DNA of 64,000 bases from Pinus tabuliformis (lineage: Eukaryota > Streptophyta > Pinopsida > Pinales > Pinaceae): NCBI GenBank assembly GCA_031772625.1, contig CM062808.1:143198605-143262604 (forward strand), read 5' to 3'. A program made the translations under genes and the position numbers. Position 1 is the first letter of the stretch. Each line of letters begins with the position of its first letter. Under the pieces are notes generated by a model. It saw nothing but the letters and a program-made list of their open reading frames with translations. It did not search any database and was not told where the DNA came from. Below are positions 46,401 to 58,248 of the stretch, one piece after another.

Positions 46401-49158
46401 ACACAAATATAAGGAGGCATTTGCCTGGGATTACACGGACATGAAAGGTATTTCTTCTGAATTATGTACTCATAGAATTTACATTAAAGAAGGAAGCCGA
46501 CCTGTTTGCCAACCCCAGAGATGGATGAATCCTAATTTAAGAGAAATTGTTAAAGAAGAGCTTCAAAAACTGCTTAACGCAGGATTTATATACCCCATAT
46601 CGGACAGTGAATGGGTTTCCCCATTAGTAATTGTTCCTAAGAAAAACGGGAAATGGAGGGTATGTGTTGACTATAGAGCTTTAAACAAAGCTACCCAAAA
46701 GGATCACTTCCCCTTACCTTTCATTGATCAGGTGTTGGACATTCTTGCAGGGAAGAAATTCTTCTCTTTTCTAGATGGATTCAGTGGTTATAATCAGATA
46801 AAAATTGCACCCCAGGATCAAGACAAGACCACTTTCACCAGTCCTTGGGAAACTTTCGCCTATAGAGTTCTCCCATTTGGATTATGCAATGCACCAGCAA
46901 CCTTCCAAAGAGCTGTTATAGGAATTTTCTCTGATATGCTGAATGACTGTATGGAAATATTTATGGATGATTTTACCCCCTACGGTGTGTCTTTTGAAGA
47001 GGCATTGCAAAACCTTGAGAAAGTACTTATAAGATGTATTCAAGCCCACCTCTCCTTAAGTACCGAAAAATGCCATATGATGATGAGCGAGGGGATAGTG
47101 CTTGGACATTTTATTTCATCTCTAGGTATTCAGGTAGATCCATCTAAAATATTAGTCATTCAGAATCTTTCTGTTCCTAAGACTCAAACTGATGTGAGAA
47201 GTTTTCTAGGACATGCTGTTTATTATAGGAGATTTATTCAAAATTTCTCTAAAATAGCTTCTCCATTGTTTGTATTGCTTATGAAAAATGCTGAATTCAA
47301 GTGGACTAACTCTTGTCAAAAAGCTTTTGAAGAACTGAAGCATCAACTGTCTACTGCCCCTATTTTGAGAGGGCCTGACTGGAATCTTCCATTTCACATA
47401 TCCTCTGATGCTTCAGACAGTGCTATTGGAGCGGTCTTGGGACAAGAGGAAAATCATCTTCCTTATGCTATATACTTTATTAGTAAGAATATGACCTCTG
47501 CTGAACTTAACTATACAGTTACCGAGAAAGAATTCCTTGCAGTAATCTATGCAATTAACAAATTCAGACACTATATTACTGGTTATCCTACATTTGTACA
47601 CACTGATCATTTAGCTATTAAATACTTAATGAACAAATCTGTCACAAATGCTAGAGTTACCAGATGGCTATTACTATTGCAGGAATTTGATATTACAATC
47701 ATAGATCGGCCTGGTAAAGAAAATGTGGTGGCTGATTTTCTTTCACGGTTAAAAACTGAAAATGATATTCCAGTAGATGATAGTTTCCCTGACGAATATT
47801 TGTTTGCAGTTTCTACTCATTCTCCATGGTATGCAGATATTGCTAATTACTTGGTTGCAGGAAAACTACCAACACACCTGTCATATAGAGAAAAGAGAAG
47901 AATTGTTCAACAAAGTGCCAGGTACAGCGGGATAAGCGGATGTCTCTTCTATACTGGGCTTGATCAAGAGATCAGAAGATGCATTAGGGAAGATGAAGTG
48001 TATGACATATTGAAAGCTTGCCATGATGGCCCTTGTGGAGGCCATTTTGCTGATAAAAGGACAGCACATAAAATTCTGAGGATGGGTTACTATTGGCCCT
48101 CATTATTTAAGGATGCAAAGAAATATGTAAGGGCTTGTGATAGCTGCCAGAGAATGGGTCAACCCAATCATAGAGACCAAATGCCACTAAACCCCCAGGT
48201 AGTTTCTGAACCATTTGAAAGATGGGCCTTGGACTTCATAGGACCCATTAACCCTCCATCCAATCAAAGAACCTATATATTAGTCTGCACAGACTATATG
48301 ACTAAGTGGGTGGAAGCCAAAGCACTTATTAGAGCCAATGAGGAGGCTGTTTTGTCCTTCTTGTTTGAAGATATTTTCACTAGATTTGGAACCCCCAGAG
48401 AGATAGTCACTGATGGAGGACCTCCATTCAACTCTCATGGTTTTAAATCTACCCTTCACAAATACCATATTCAACATAGAATGACTACACCATACCACCC
48501 CCAGGCTAATGGGCAGGTGGAAAGCACAAACAAAGTTTTAGAGGCCATTCTAACTAAAACAGTGAAGGACAACCGAAAGGATTGGTCCCAAAGGCTCCCT
48601 GAGGCATTATGGGCTTACAGGACTACTTTGAGAAACACTACAGGTTTTTCTCCCTATGAGTTGGTTTATGGTAAAAATGCTATTTTTCCTGTGGAATTTG
48701 AAATTAAAACTTTGAAGACTGCCTTAGCTGTTAATCTTGATTTGAATGATGTGCAGACAGCTAGATTACAGCAACTGTTGGAGTTGGACGAAAAGAGATT
48801 GGATGCCATTCACCAAACAAACATGATTCAGTAGCAAAGGACGAAATGGCATGACAAAATTATCAAACACAAGCAGTTTCAAAAAGGTAATTGGGCCTTG
48901 CTGTATGACTCTCGGTTTGAAAATTTTCAGGGAAAGCTACGTACACGTTGGCTTGGACCATATGAAGTAGATGATGTCTTTCCAAACGGAACGGTAAGAC
49001 TTGTAACAATTGATGATGCTAAAACACCTCTACTAGTCAATGGCCATAGGCTCCGTTTATATGAGCGCCCTGTTTCTAAAGAAGATTTCAAGACTGCTTG
49101 CATGACTGATATTCATTATCTTTTTCCAGGGGAGTCTTCTGCTCCTCACAGCACTTAA
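43465..49158 (+). CDS. A2 gag-pol polyprotein (one in-frame TAG at 48832)
   Basis: It starts at ATG 43465, 56 bases after the primer site, and is open for 1,789 codons to TAG at 48832-48834. The same frame continues to 49158 with the integrase C-terminus (RTKWHDKIIKHKQF, RTRWLGPYEV). Domains by residue: basic start and acidic repeats 1-150; gag core about 173-290; two CX2CX3HX4C knuckles about 399-437; protease VDLGAAINIM about 749; reverse transcriptase about 1000-1240 (GKWRVCVDYRALNKA about 1063, FMDDF about 1167); RNase H from about 1312; integrase HHCC finger about 1518-1560; DD-E core about 1587, 1648 and 1684. This set would make particles and copy and integrate the element. The TAG falls in IQ*QRTKW, where A1 (IQQQRAKW) has Gln. 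Readthrough or a single nonsense mutation are both possible. Confidence 0.96.
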
Positions 49159-49485
49159 TTTTCTGCACTATATTTTTAGTAGTAGATTAGATTTAGCACT
49201 AATAATCCCTGTCAAGGATTGGCATGTTACAATTGAATTTTGCAGATTCTGGAAAGGCAATAAGGAGGACAGATTCATCATGAGAAGATCTGAAGCTTTA
49301 AAACAAGAAGCTTCCTCCCATTATTTTACCCTTTTCCCTAAAGCAATATCCCTCCATGATTTCTATCATTCCCACCACTCCCGAAATATCTTCCTTCAGT
49401 CTGTATTACCCATCCCTTACTGTTGAAATAATCCCTTATCATTCACAGACTTAAGTCAGTTATCACAGTTTTCTAATTTTTCCCA

Positions 49486-49825
49486 TTGCTGAAACACCTG
49501 TTTCAGCAACGTAACATCAATTTTTCCCGTTGCTGAAACACCTGTTTCAGCAACGTAACACCAATTTTTCCCGTTGCTCAAACACCTGTCTCAGCAACAT
49601 AATACCAATTTTTCCCGTTGCTGAAACACCTGTTTCAGCAACGTAACACCAACTTTTTCCGCTGCTCAAACACCTGTTTCAGCAACATATCATTGATTCT
49701 ACCCATTGCTGAAACACCTGTCTCCGCAATACATTATCAACTTCCCCCGATTGATGAAACACCTGCTTCAGCAATGTATCGTTCAATTGTCAGTTGCTCA
49801 AACATCAGTCTCAGCAACTTGTTAT
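49486..49825 (+). repeat. A2 hairpin array: 8 tandem ~44-bp units
   Basis: Eight head-to-tail units. The best ones contain two perfect 12-base arms, GTTGCTGAAACA and TGTTTCAGCAAC, around a 2-base centre, joined by GTAACACCAATTTTTCCC linkers. Rightmost units are more diverged. The array sits at the same place as in A1 but with unrelated sequence. Confidence 0.92.
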
Positions 49826-50113
49826 TATCTGAAGCAGCATCTCTCGTTGACGACACATAAGCTTTCTGGTCCTTCACGATCACACCTCAGATCTTTTTGG
49901 TGAAAATTATCTGCAATACACCAGAGTCAATTACACAGACCCTTCTATGATCATTCAAGGCTATTGCAACCGACACTTCGAATTATGAATTAAAGGTAAA
50001 GTATAAGGTATATGGTTTTAATGTAATTCGGTTAAAACATATTAAAAGAGAGGATTTTCATTTCATAATGATTGCATATCTCCCCACGTCCAATCATTAT
50101 TATACCATACGTA

Positions 50114-50122
50114 GGGGGGGGG
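50114..50122 (+). promoter_or_regulatory. Internal G-run upstream of the A2 third ORF
   Basis: Nine G after ACGTA, followed by AATTCC, about 170 bases before the ORF start. It resembles the true polypurine tract at 54281-54292 and parallels the G7 run of A1. A second plus-strand primer or a regulatory G-tract are possible; neither is shown. Confidence 0.35.
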
Positions 50123-50288
50123 AATTCCAAAAATGGAATGATTATTTCGCATGCACCAACTTGCCGCCTGTTATCATACCCATTTTTGCCGTCATTTAGA
50201 CTACGCAGCCATTGTTGCAACAACTAAGTCTGATCAGGGTCTGAGAGTACTGAATTGTGCTTCTGCGGAAAAACTCAGAGCTTTAGCC

Positions 50289-53200
50289 ATGGGAAAGGCG
50301 GCCATTAGAAATGAGCCCGGCTCCATAAGTCTTCTACAGCTCTTTCCTGAAGTGTATCAGATCTTCCAACAAGCAGGGTGGACAGCATACTTTGAAAGGT
50401 TGGGAGATTTTAACGCAGAAGAAGTATTAGAGTTTGCACAGAACTTTGAAGAAAATTTCTCAGTGGTCCGAGGGGTTCGCATTTCAGTGACATAGGAGGA
50501 CATAGTCCAGGTATCAGGGTTGCCAGCTGAGGGCATTCGCTGGTTTAGCAGGAAGACGGTCATTCTTAACGCGCAGCAAGACTTTTTGCGCCCGGACGAG
50601 CAAGTGGAACAGAGAGGCCGCGGGGTCAGTCTGCATTCACTTCCTCAACCATGGCCATCAGTGGCAGAATTCGTTAAACACTACCTCACATGCGAAGGGC
50701 GTTATCAGGTAGTGTACAATCACGACTTTGTTCTGCTGAATCATTTGAGAAATGGAAGATTGGTGAATATCCCTTATTATCTGCTTGGTTGTATTAAAAA
50801 TATGTCGTATTACTGTAAGAAAGCCAAATCTCCAATGACATCCCTTACCCATCATCGCTTATGTCAGCTGTTAATACAGAGGGGTTTTGCTCAGCAAAAT
50901 CCCCCTTTGCAGGCCCTACCTGAAATCCCTTTGCAGGCCCTACCTGAAATCCCTTTGCAGGCCCTACCTGAAATTCCTTTGCAGGTACCACCTGAAGTCC
51001 CTTTGCAAACCCCACCCGAAACTCCTCAGCAAGAGAAAACGGCCCAACCGGCCGAAAATCCTCATAAAGAACAACAGGAGGAAACCCTGAATTCTCCCGT
51101 CAACCCAACCCCGAGCTCCCCTCAGTTAGCAGAGCTAACACCTTCTACTATTCCTGTTCTGAGTGACGATTCTCCAACACCCCCTTCTTCACCCGTTAAG
51201 AAAAAGAGGAAAACCCTAGCAGTCACAAGCTCTAGACCACGGACAAGGTCTACATCCAAAATTCCTACCCCTCCGGAAAACCCTGTACCGAAGAAAAAGC
51301 CATCCCGTTCAAAGAAAAGGAAAGGCAGCGATTTTGCTGCCTTCCTACCAAGAAGAAAGAGAACAAAGACTGTTGAGGCAGAATCCACTTCCATTTTCCC
51401 TAACCCTGCCACTATTGTATTGAAACCCTTATTCCCGTCCCAGACTCCCCAGCCGGACTTGGCTGAAGACACTGTCATACAAAAACCAGTTCCCCTGGGT
51501 AATATGTCATTGGTTATGGATCAAGGAGTGACTGCTCCACAAGAACCAGTCACTTGCCCAGTGACTGAAACACAAGAACCAGTCACTGAGGCAGAACGAC
51601 ACACCAAGCAGGTTGATAGTGGGAAAGGCCCAGTGACTGTTCCACAAGAACCAGTCACTGAGGCACAAGAATTTCCAGAACAGGTTGTTAGTGAAGAATG
51701 CCCAGTGATTGTTCCACAAGAACCAGTCACTGAGGTACAAGAATCTACAGAGCAGGTTATCAGTGAAGAATGCCCAGTGACTGTTCCACAAGAACCAGTC
51801 ACTGAGGTACAAGAATCTACAGAGCAGGTTATCAGTGAAGAATGCCCAGTGACTGTTCCACAAGAACCAGTCACTGAGGCACAAGAATTTACAAAGCAGG
51901 ATGATAGTAAAAAGTGCCCAGAGACTGTTCCACAGGAACTAGTCACGGAGACACAGGAACACAACAAGCAAGATGATAGTGGGAAAAGCCCAGAGACTGA
52001 AACACCAGAACTGGAAATGGAAATACCAGAACTGGAGATTGAAATGCCAGAATTGGAAATTGAAGTACAGGAATCCATTCTTAACCCAGTGGATGAGACA
52101 CAAGAACCACCCACTGTGGTACCAGAACTGGAGACCGAAACACAGGAATCCATTCCTAACCTGGTAGATGAAACACAAGAACCATCCACCGTGGTACCAG
52201 AACTAGTCACTGAGGCATTCATGTCCGGCCCGATAGAGGAAATACAAGCACCACTCACCAGGGTATCAGAACTAGTGGCTGAGGAACAAGGATTTATCCC
52301 TGATAGAGCACGAGGGCTATTTACTGTGGTCTCAGAATTGCTTACTGAGGAACAAGAACGTATTCCTGATGGACCACAAGGACCACTTACTATGGGATCT
52401 AATCTAGTTACTGGAGAACAAGAATCCATTCCTGGCACGATGGATGAAACTCATGAGGCACCCATAGTGGTGCAACAACTAGCTACCACTATGCAGAAGC
52501 AGAATATTCCAGCAGAAACAAGCAGCATACAAAGGCCACATACGATGACATCTCTACTGCAGGAAAATGAGTTCCTGAAGTCTGAAATAGAAGCCTACAA
52601 AGCTGAGTTAGTCAGGGCTCGAGAGGCTTTTGAAAAAGAACTCAATCTCCATACATTAGCACAAGTTGCCTCAATACAGAGTAGGGAGACATGTATAGAG
52701 TATATGTGCAAGGAGTGTGGCACCATTTATGAGAATGCGGGCTATAAGGTAGTGGAAATTCCACTCCCTGAGACAATTGTAACAGAAGGAACACAAGAAG
52801 AATGCCCTACTGCTCCACAAGAACCAGTAGGACCCCCTATGATGCAAGAAGAAGAAGAAATTGGACCAGAGATATCTCATCCTCTGGGGACTGATGTAGC
52901 TATTCCGGCAGAAGAAACACTGCCGGAACACACCACTATTGCTTCAGATATCCCAGCAGAAGAAACAGGGCTAGAGCACATGATTACTGATGCAGAGATG
53001 CCGGCAGAGGAAACACCACCAGAGCACGCTACTACTGAAACAGCTATTTCGGCCGAAGAGATACTGCCTCAGCACACTACTGGTGCAAGTACCCCGACAG
53101 AAGAAGAAATGCCCCAATGTATTACCTCTGAGGCAGCCATACAGACAGAGGAAATAGTGTTCAAACCTACTACTTCTGTTAAACAGACACAGACTCGGCT

Positions 53201-54263
53201 ATGGGACCCATTGGAGCAATTCAACAGATGGAAGAAGGAACATGCTGAGAAACAGGATGTGGTATTACAACAGCATAAGTTGCAATGGCAAAACTATGCA
53301 TACACTAACTGGGAGAATTGGGAGCAATTACTGCAAGAGCACAAGGAATATAAGAAGGAAGCCAGACAGTCCAAGGAACGGATAGCCTTGATGTTTTCAT
53401 TGGTACGGAAGCTGATGGTTACACGTAAACCTTCTATAAACTACGCTCTTTTTCTTGCCGAACGACTAGCTTATTTTCAAATTAAATCACTAGCACATGG
53501 TAGACCACATGAAGTACTGACTTCAGAAAAGTTTGTGGAGACATTTAAGGAGGCCCCTGAGAGTGACCAGCATCTGCTGTGTGAACTCTATCTTCACAAT
53601 GAAGCCATTCCTGAAGAAAGAAGAATTAATCTCATTCCCATTGCAGGTGATATCCAAATTAGGGCATTTGCTTCATTTGTGTCTAATCAGCTCACTTGGC
53701 AGACTGCCTTCAATGCAAGCAGTCATAATGAGGCGAATAAACTCCTCTGGATTAGACCAGAGCCGGTAAGCCCAGCCATGTTTATAGCACAGTACTATGA
53801 ATTTTTGCAGAAGCCAGGTATGAATGAGCACATCGAGCAATTACAGGCTTCAGTCCTTTTTAATTGTCAAGAGCATATTCGAATGAAGAGTCCTACTGCA
53901 CTGAAGGCCAATGATTTCTTTTGGCAGCAATCAGGAAAGGAAGGACAAGATTATCACCCTTTTAACCCTCTCAATTTTCACGCTGCATTGTATAGAATTC
54001 CTAAGTATATTGACTGCATTCAGCATTGTGGAGTCAACTGGATTGGGTATCATTTCCATTTTCCACTCTTATGGCTACCTTCAGAAAAATATCAAAGCCA
54101 TTACCTGTTGACTGACGAAGAGGAAGCCTCGGCATGGCAACAGTTGCAGGAAAACAGCGGATTCCGAGCTCCTACAGACAAAACTTTCTCCAGCTACTGC
54201 TTGAGCAATTTGCATTGCCAGTCCCAGTACTCAGACTCTGATTCAGATGAAGGGGTTGCCTGA
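50289..54263 (+). CDS. A2 third ORF: ~1,324-aa protein of unknown function (one in-frame TAG at 50493)
   Basis: ATG 50289 (MGKAAIRNEPGSISL) aligns with the A1 start. One TAG at 50493-50495 interrupts the conserved N-terminal domain (VRISVT, stop, EDIVQVSGLPAEG); the frame is then open to 54263. Residues 1-200 and the last ~280 (NYALFLAERLAYF, LLCELYLHNEA, GDIQIRAFASFVSNQLTW, LWIRPEPVSP) match A1. Between them lie four ALPEIPLQ repeats, basic clusters (KKKRK, KKKPSRSKKRK, RRKRTK) like nuclear signals, six ~24-residue repeats (VPQEPVTE.QE..EQV.SEECP, 51560-51960), and acidic P/E/T repeats. No signal peptide or membrane helix is evident. I do not recognise its fold. Confidence 0.87.
51540..51960 (+). 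repeat. 72-bp tandem repeats within the A2 third ORF
   Basis: About six in-frame 72-bp (24-codon) units. Each includes the inverted pair CAGTGACTG and CAGTCACTG about 11 bases apart, so the repeats can also fold. Unit number probably varies among copies. Confidence 0.8.
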
Positions 54264-54280
54264 GGACATGCAACATTTTT

Positions 54281-54292
54281 AGCTGGGGGGGA
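54281..54292 (+). other. A2 polypurine tract
   Basis: AGCTGGGGGGGA directly before the 3' LTR at 54293; primer for plus-strand synthesis. Confidence 0.88.
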
Positions 54293-55745
54293 TGTTAGGA
54301 CTCCAATATGTACTATTTTGCTATATATTTTGACATCATTTTACTTTTTGAACCATGAACCTCAATGTCTTTTTCATCCACTTTATCCCAAGGTATATGG
54401 AAACCTCTTCTTTATTATATGGTTAATCTGTCTTACATTTAATTCCATAATACTCTTATATTTTATCAATTATTGAAGTGCATTGTTGCTAACATAAGTT
54501 AAAGATCGCAGATAAAGTATATGCCTTAATGAGAACAAACGGCTGTAGCTGAAACAACTGCCTGAGTTGCTGAAACAGCCGACTACGTTGCTGAAACAGC
54601 TGGTCCCGTTCCTGAAACAGCTGGTCCCGTTGCTGAAACAGCTGGTCCCGATGCTGAAATAGATAACTCAGCTGCTGAACAGCCGACAAAGCACGCAAAT
54701 TTCGTTGGGCGTAATTCGCGATTTTGAAGAACTTTTTGTGGATAATAGCTGCAGGCTGGAGATACCGTTACCAGAATTATTTCAAAGATAGCATGACTGT
54801 TGTCTTGTTGTAACAATATCTCTTTGTTTTAAGAAAAACAGAATAGTCTTGTTTTGAACAGAATCGAGATATCCGCTCTTGTGTAAAATTGTAAATGATG
54901 TCTCCTCTTTAAAAAGAGGAGACATCATCATTAGAGGGGATCGGACTGTAATTTTGAGAACAACATTGTGTGAAACAGGAGCTAGTCTCCTTTTTGTATG
55001 TACCAGTTCTTGACGGATGAATAAAGATCTGTTTTGAGTATTCTTGTTTAATTCCTTCTCTTGGGGAATCTTGTGAGAAGGAAAGGGCCCGCATTCCTCA
55101 CAAGATCCACCCGTTTTTCATTCCTGTAGTTGTTTATTTCTTATGTATTTGCATTGTGTTTAATTCTGTTGCTGAAACACTAGTTACATGGTTTGTGATA
55201 CTCTGTTTCTTAACGCTACATGTATTGATTGCACGAGTGGATGATGAGAGCATGTGCTGAAGATCCCGGTACAGAGGGATAGGGTCTTGCTCCCATTGAT
55301 TGCCTTCTTTTACTTGCAGTGTGATTAGAACGAGAGGTCAAGTGCTGAAGATTCCTGTTCCTGGGAATAGGGTCTTGATCTCTTAAGGTTACTTCCTTTG
55401 CAGTGTGATCAGTGTCAGGCAGCAGGTGCTGAAGTTCCCACTAAGGAATAGGGTCCTGTTCCTGCTATAGTTGAACAATTTCTTTTCTTATATATTTATT
55501 TCCCTTTGCTGTAACAGAGAAATTGTGTCTGCTATAATTTAATTAACTTCAGCTTTAATTAGTTAGACTGCGAATTGGTAGATTGCTGAATTTAACAGTT
55601 GTGTGTGACTTTCTCTTACTACAACATTGAATTGCTTTCGAAATTGAGCATATCCAGTGCGCTATTACCTTTGGAATAAAAAGACCTTCTCGGGTTGACA
55701 ATTTATGTGGAGCTCGAATTGTGAAAGCAATTAGAGCGACCAACA
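54293..55745 (+). repeat. A2 3' LTR
   Basis: 1,453 bp, the same length as the 5' LTR, with about 13 substitutions and no indel. It is followed by TCATG (55746-55750) and then C3 LTR sequence. Confidence 0.96.
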
Positions 55746-55750
55746 TCATG

Positions 55751-56580
55751 AAATTTACTAAAGCACAAGACTCAAACCAACTCTACTACTCTGTGGAATT
55801 CAATTCATAATTCAGAATAAATAATTTCACATGCAATAAGAAATAACACATACACATAGATTTATCTAGGGGAAAGCAACTACTCAAAACCCCTTCAGCC
55901 TTGTGTTCATTAATAAAGTGAGTAAGAGAAGCTATTACAACTTTCATCTCAATGTGAGAGCTCAACCTGAAAAATAAATTCTATTTTCTCCTACTGAATG
56001 ATTGATCTTGCTAGTACTTAACCAATTTAACACACCACACTAGCACACCACACCCAATTTCCTTGTATTGTTCTGTGAGGAATTGGGCCTCTATTAATTA
56101 GGGAATTCCTTTAACTGATTACACAATTCCCTAGGATGGTCCACCTGACCTCATGCAACACTTGTACACTCAACTAGTTTACAACTATCGATTAACTGCC
56201 TTGGAAAATCCACCACAACTGGGAAACTCATATTCTTTGAATTCATGAGATAATTATTAGCTAAATGATCAGTTAACTAGATGATATCTAATTTATATTG
56301 ATCTCCTACTACTTAACTAACCACCAACTAGTTCAATTAACAGTTAGAACTAGTTTAACTGATTACAACTGAAATTAACTCAACCTAGGTTCCTAAAATT
56401 TAGGAATCACTACATACAACTAAATGTCATGCCCCTAAATCGAATTAACTAAGATAACTGAGTGACAAAAACCATGTCATCTCAGTTAAATCATCCAAGT
56501 TTTATGTTGATGTGAAATTTGATATTTTCCTAATCTAATTAAGGCAAAATCAAATTGAGAATTTCTTGTTGCATTTTTCA
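55751..56580 (-). repeat. C3 left LTR, remainder after A2
   Basis: It continues 41901-41935 and aligns with 57430-58248 throughout. It ends GCATTTTTCA, and the polypurine tract of the internal region follows at once. Confidence 0.88.
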
Positions 56581-57394
56581 ACACTCCCTCTTAGTAAGAA
56601 AGGGATTATAAACCACCCCTATTATGAACCTGTGGAATTTACTGCATGCAAAAAATCTCATTTTTTTTGCTTCTACTGCAATATCTGCAACTGAGAAGCA
56701 TCCAAAACAACATTGAATCAATTGTGTCTGCAACTGTCTATTGGGAAAATAGTTTTGTTGCATTTGATTGCACCAAATGACATTGATTCTTTTGTTACTA
56801 AATATTGTGAGCCCCTGTAGCAACGTAATGATCCATGAGGATAATACCTAAATGGACCCTGCCCAAATCGTCTGCAACTATAGGACTAAGGACCTTCATC
56901 GCTCCACCTCACTCCTGGAGGTATAGCTACATGCAAAGTGAACTTTGATATACTCATATTGCTGCTATTGCTGCTTAGTTGTTGCTTCCACACTATTGTT
57001 GGAACTACTACGATAATGAGTCTGATCTCCTTAGATCCTAAAGTACAAGCTTCCATAGGGTTTCTCCCTCTAGAACTAGACTCCCGGTGAGTCTCGATCT
57101 CCCTGTGGGAAATATCTCTTCTCCTTAATTTTCCAATATCAATTATCACAAATCCTTTTTGAGTCACTAAACATTGTCTCACTGATTTTCCCATTAGCAT
57201 CCTTCTAGCTCCATTAAGAAGTTTCCACATAACATCTTCTAGATCTGCCATGAACTAGGGCTCCATAACTCTACGTCCTAACAACTCATCAGTTCTTCAA
57301 TGATCATTGTACATGAACACTTCAAGAATTGGTTCTAATGTGAATCTTGATTTGATACCATGTAGAAATTTCTACAAATCTATCTTTGATACCA
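56581..57394 (-). mobile_element. C3 internal region, short and non-autonomous
   Basis: About 814 bp between two LTRs. It has a polypurine tract (minus AAGAGGGAGTGT, 56581-56592) at one end and a primer-like site (minus TGGTATCAAAGA, 57383-57394) at the other. No Copia gag, PR, INT or RT motif. A 121-codon minus-strand frame (56886-57251, containing RGRNPMEACTLGSKEI) is not recognised. A short element moved by enzymes in trans is the simplest reading. The segment before the primer site (AT.TTGATACCATGTAGAAATTT) is partly duplicated. Confidence 0.72.
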
Positions 57395-58248
57395 TGTAGA
57401 AATTATGGTGTATATTTGCAACTGCTCATGAAATTTACTAAATCACAAGACTTAAACCTTTTCTATTGCTCTACGGAATTCAATTCACAATTTAGAACAA
57501 TAATTTTAGGCATGCAATAAGAAATAACACATACACGTAGATTTATCTATGGGAAAGAAACTGCTCAAACCCCTTCAACATTGTGTTCATTAATCAAGTG
57601 TGTAAGAGAAGCTATTACAATTGTCAACTCAATCCTAGAGCTCAACCTAGAAAAGAAATTATATTCTCTCCTACTGAATGACTAATATGGCTAGTACTTA
57701 ACCAATTAAGCACACCACACCCCTATTTTATTGTGTTTTTCCTTGGGGAATTGGGCCCCTATTAATTAGGAAATTCCTCTAATTGAATATGAAATTCCAA
57801 AGGATGGTCCACCCGACTTCATGCAACACCTATATACTCAACTAGTTTACAACTCCTGGTTAACTACCTTAGAAACTCCACCACAACTAGGAGACTCATA
57901 TTATTTGCATGCATGAGCTAATTATTAGATAATTTATTGGTTAACTAGATGATCTTTGAGTTAGACTAATGTCCTACAACTTAATTGGCCACCAACTAGT
58001 TCAATTAATAGTTAGAACTAGTTTAACTGATTACAGCTAAAATTAACTCAACCCAGGCTCCTAAAATTTAGGAATCACTACATACTACTAAAATTCATGC
58101 CCCTAACTCGAATTAACTAAGCTAACTGAGTGACAACAACCATGTCACCTCATTTAACTCATCCAAGTTGTCTTTTGATGTGGAATTTCGAATTTTCCCA
58201 ATTTAATTAAGGCAAATTCAAATTGAGAATTTCTTGCTGCATTTTAAA
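57395..58248 (-). repeat. C3 right LTR (5' LTR in minus orientation)
   Basis: It begins TGTAGAAATTATGG and ends near GCATTTTAAA at 58248 (end degraded). It is the homologue of 41901-41935 plus 55751-56580, several percent diverged, so C3 is clearly older than A2. Confidence 0.82.

Larger units (their letters stand above)
49159..50288 (+). other. A2 spacer between pol and third ORF
   Basis: About 1.1 kb without a gene. It holds the hairpin array (49486-49825) and a G9 run (50114-50122). The layout matches A1, so this is probably leader or control DNA for the third ORF. Confidence 0.75.
41936..55745 (+). mobile_element. A2: young, nearly intact Athila-like Gypsy element
   Basis: A 13,810-bp plus-strand element with target duplication TCATG (41931-41935 and 55746-55750). 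Both LTRs are 1,453 bp and differ at about 13 positions (0.9 %, my count). Order: LTR, tRNA-Asp primer site, single-frame gag-pol with one TAG, hairpin array, G-run, large third ORF with one TAG, polypurine tract, LTR. It is the youngest element here by LTR divergence. It is the only plus-strand complete element and lies in C3. Confidence 0.96.

Noticed and set aside
51521..52438. 305-codon minus-strand ORF opposite the A2 third ORF
   Set aside because: It is the reverse of the 24-codon repeats; the Ser/Cys/Val repeat product has no start context and no counterpart in A1.
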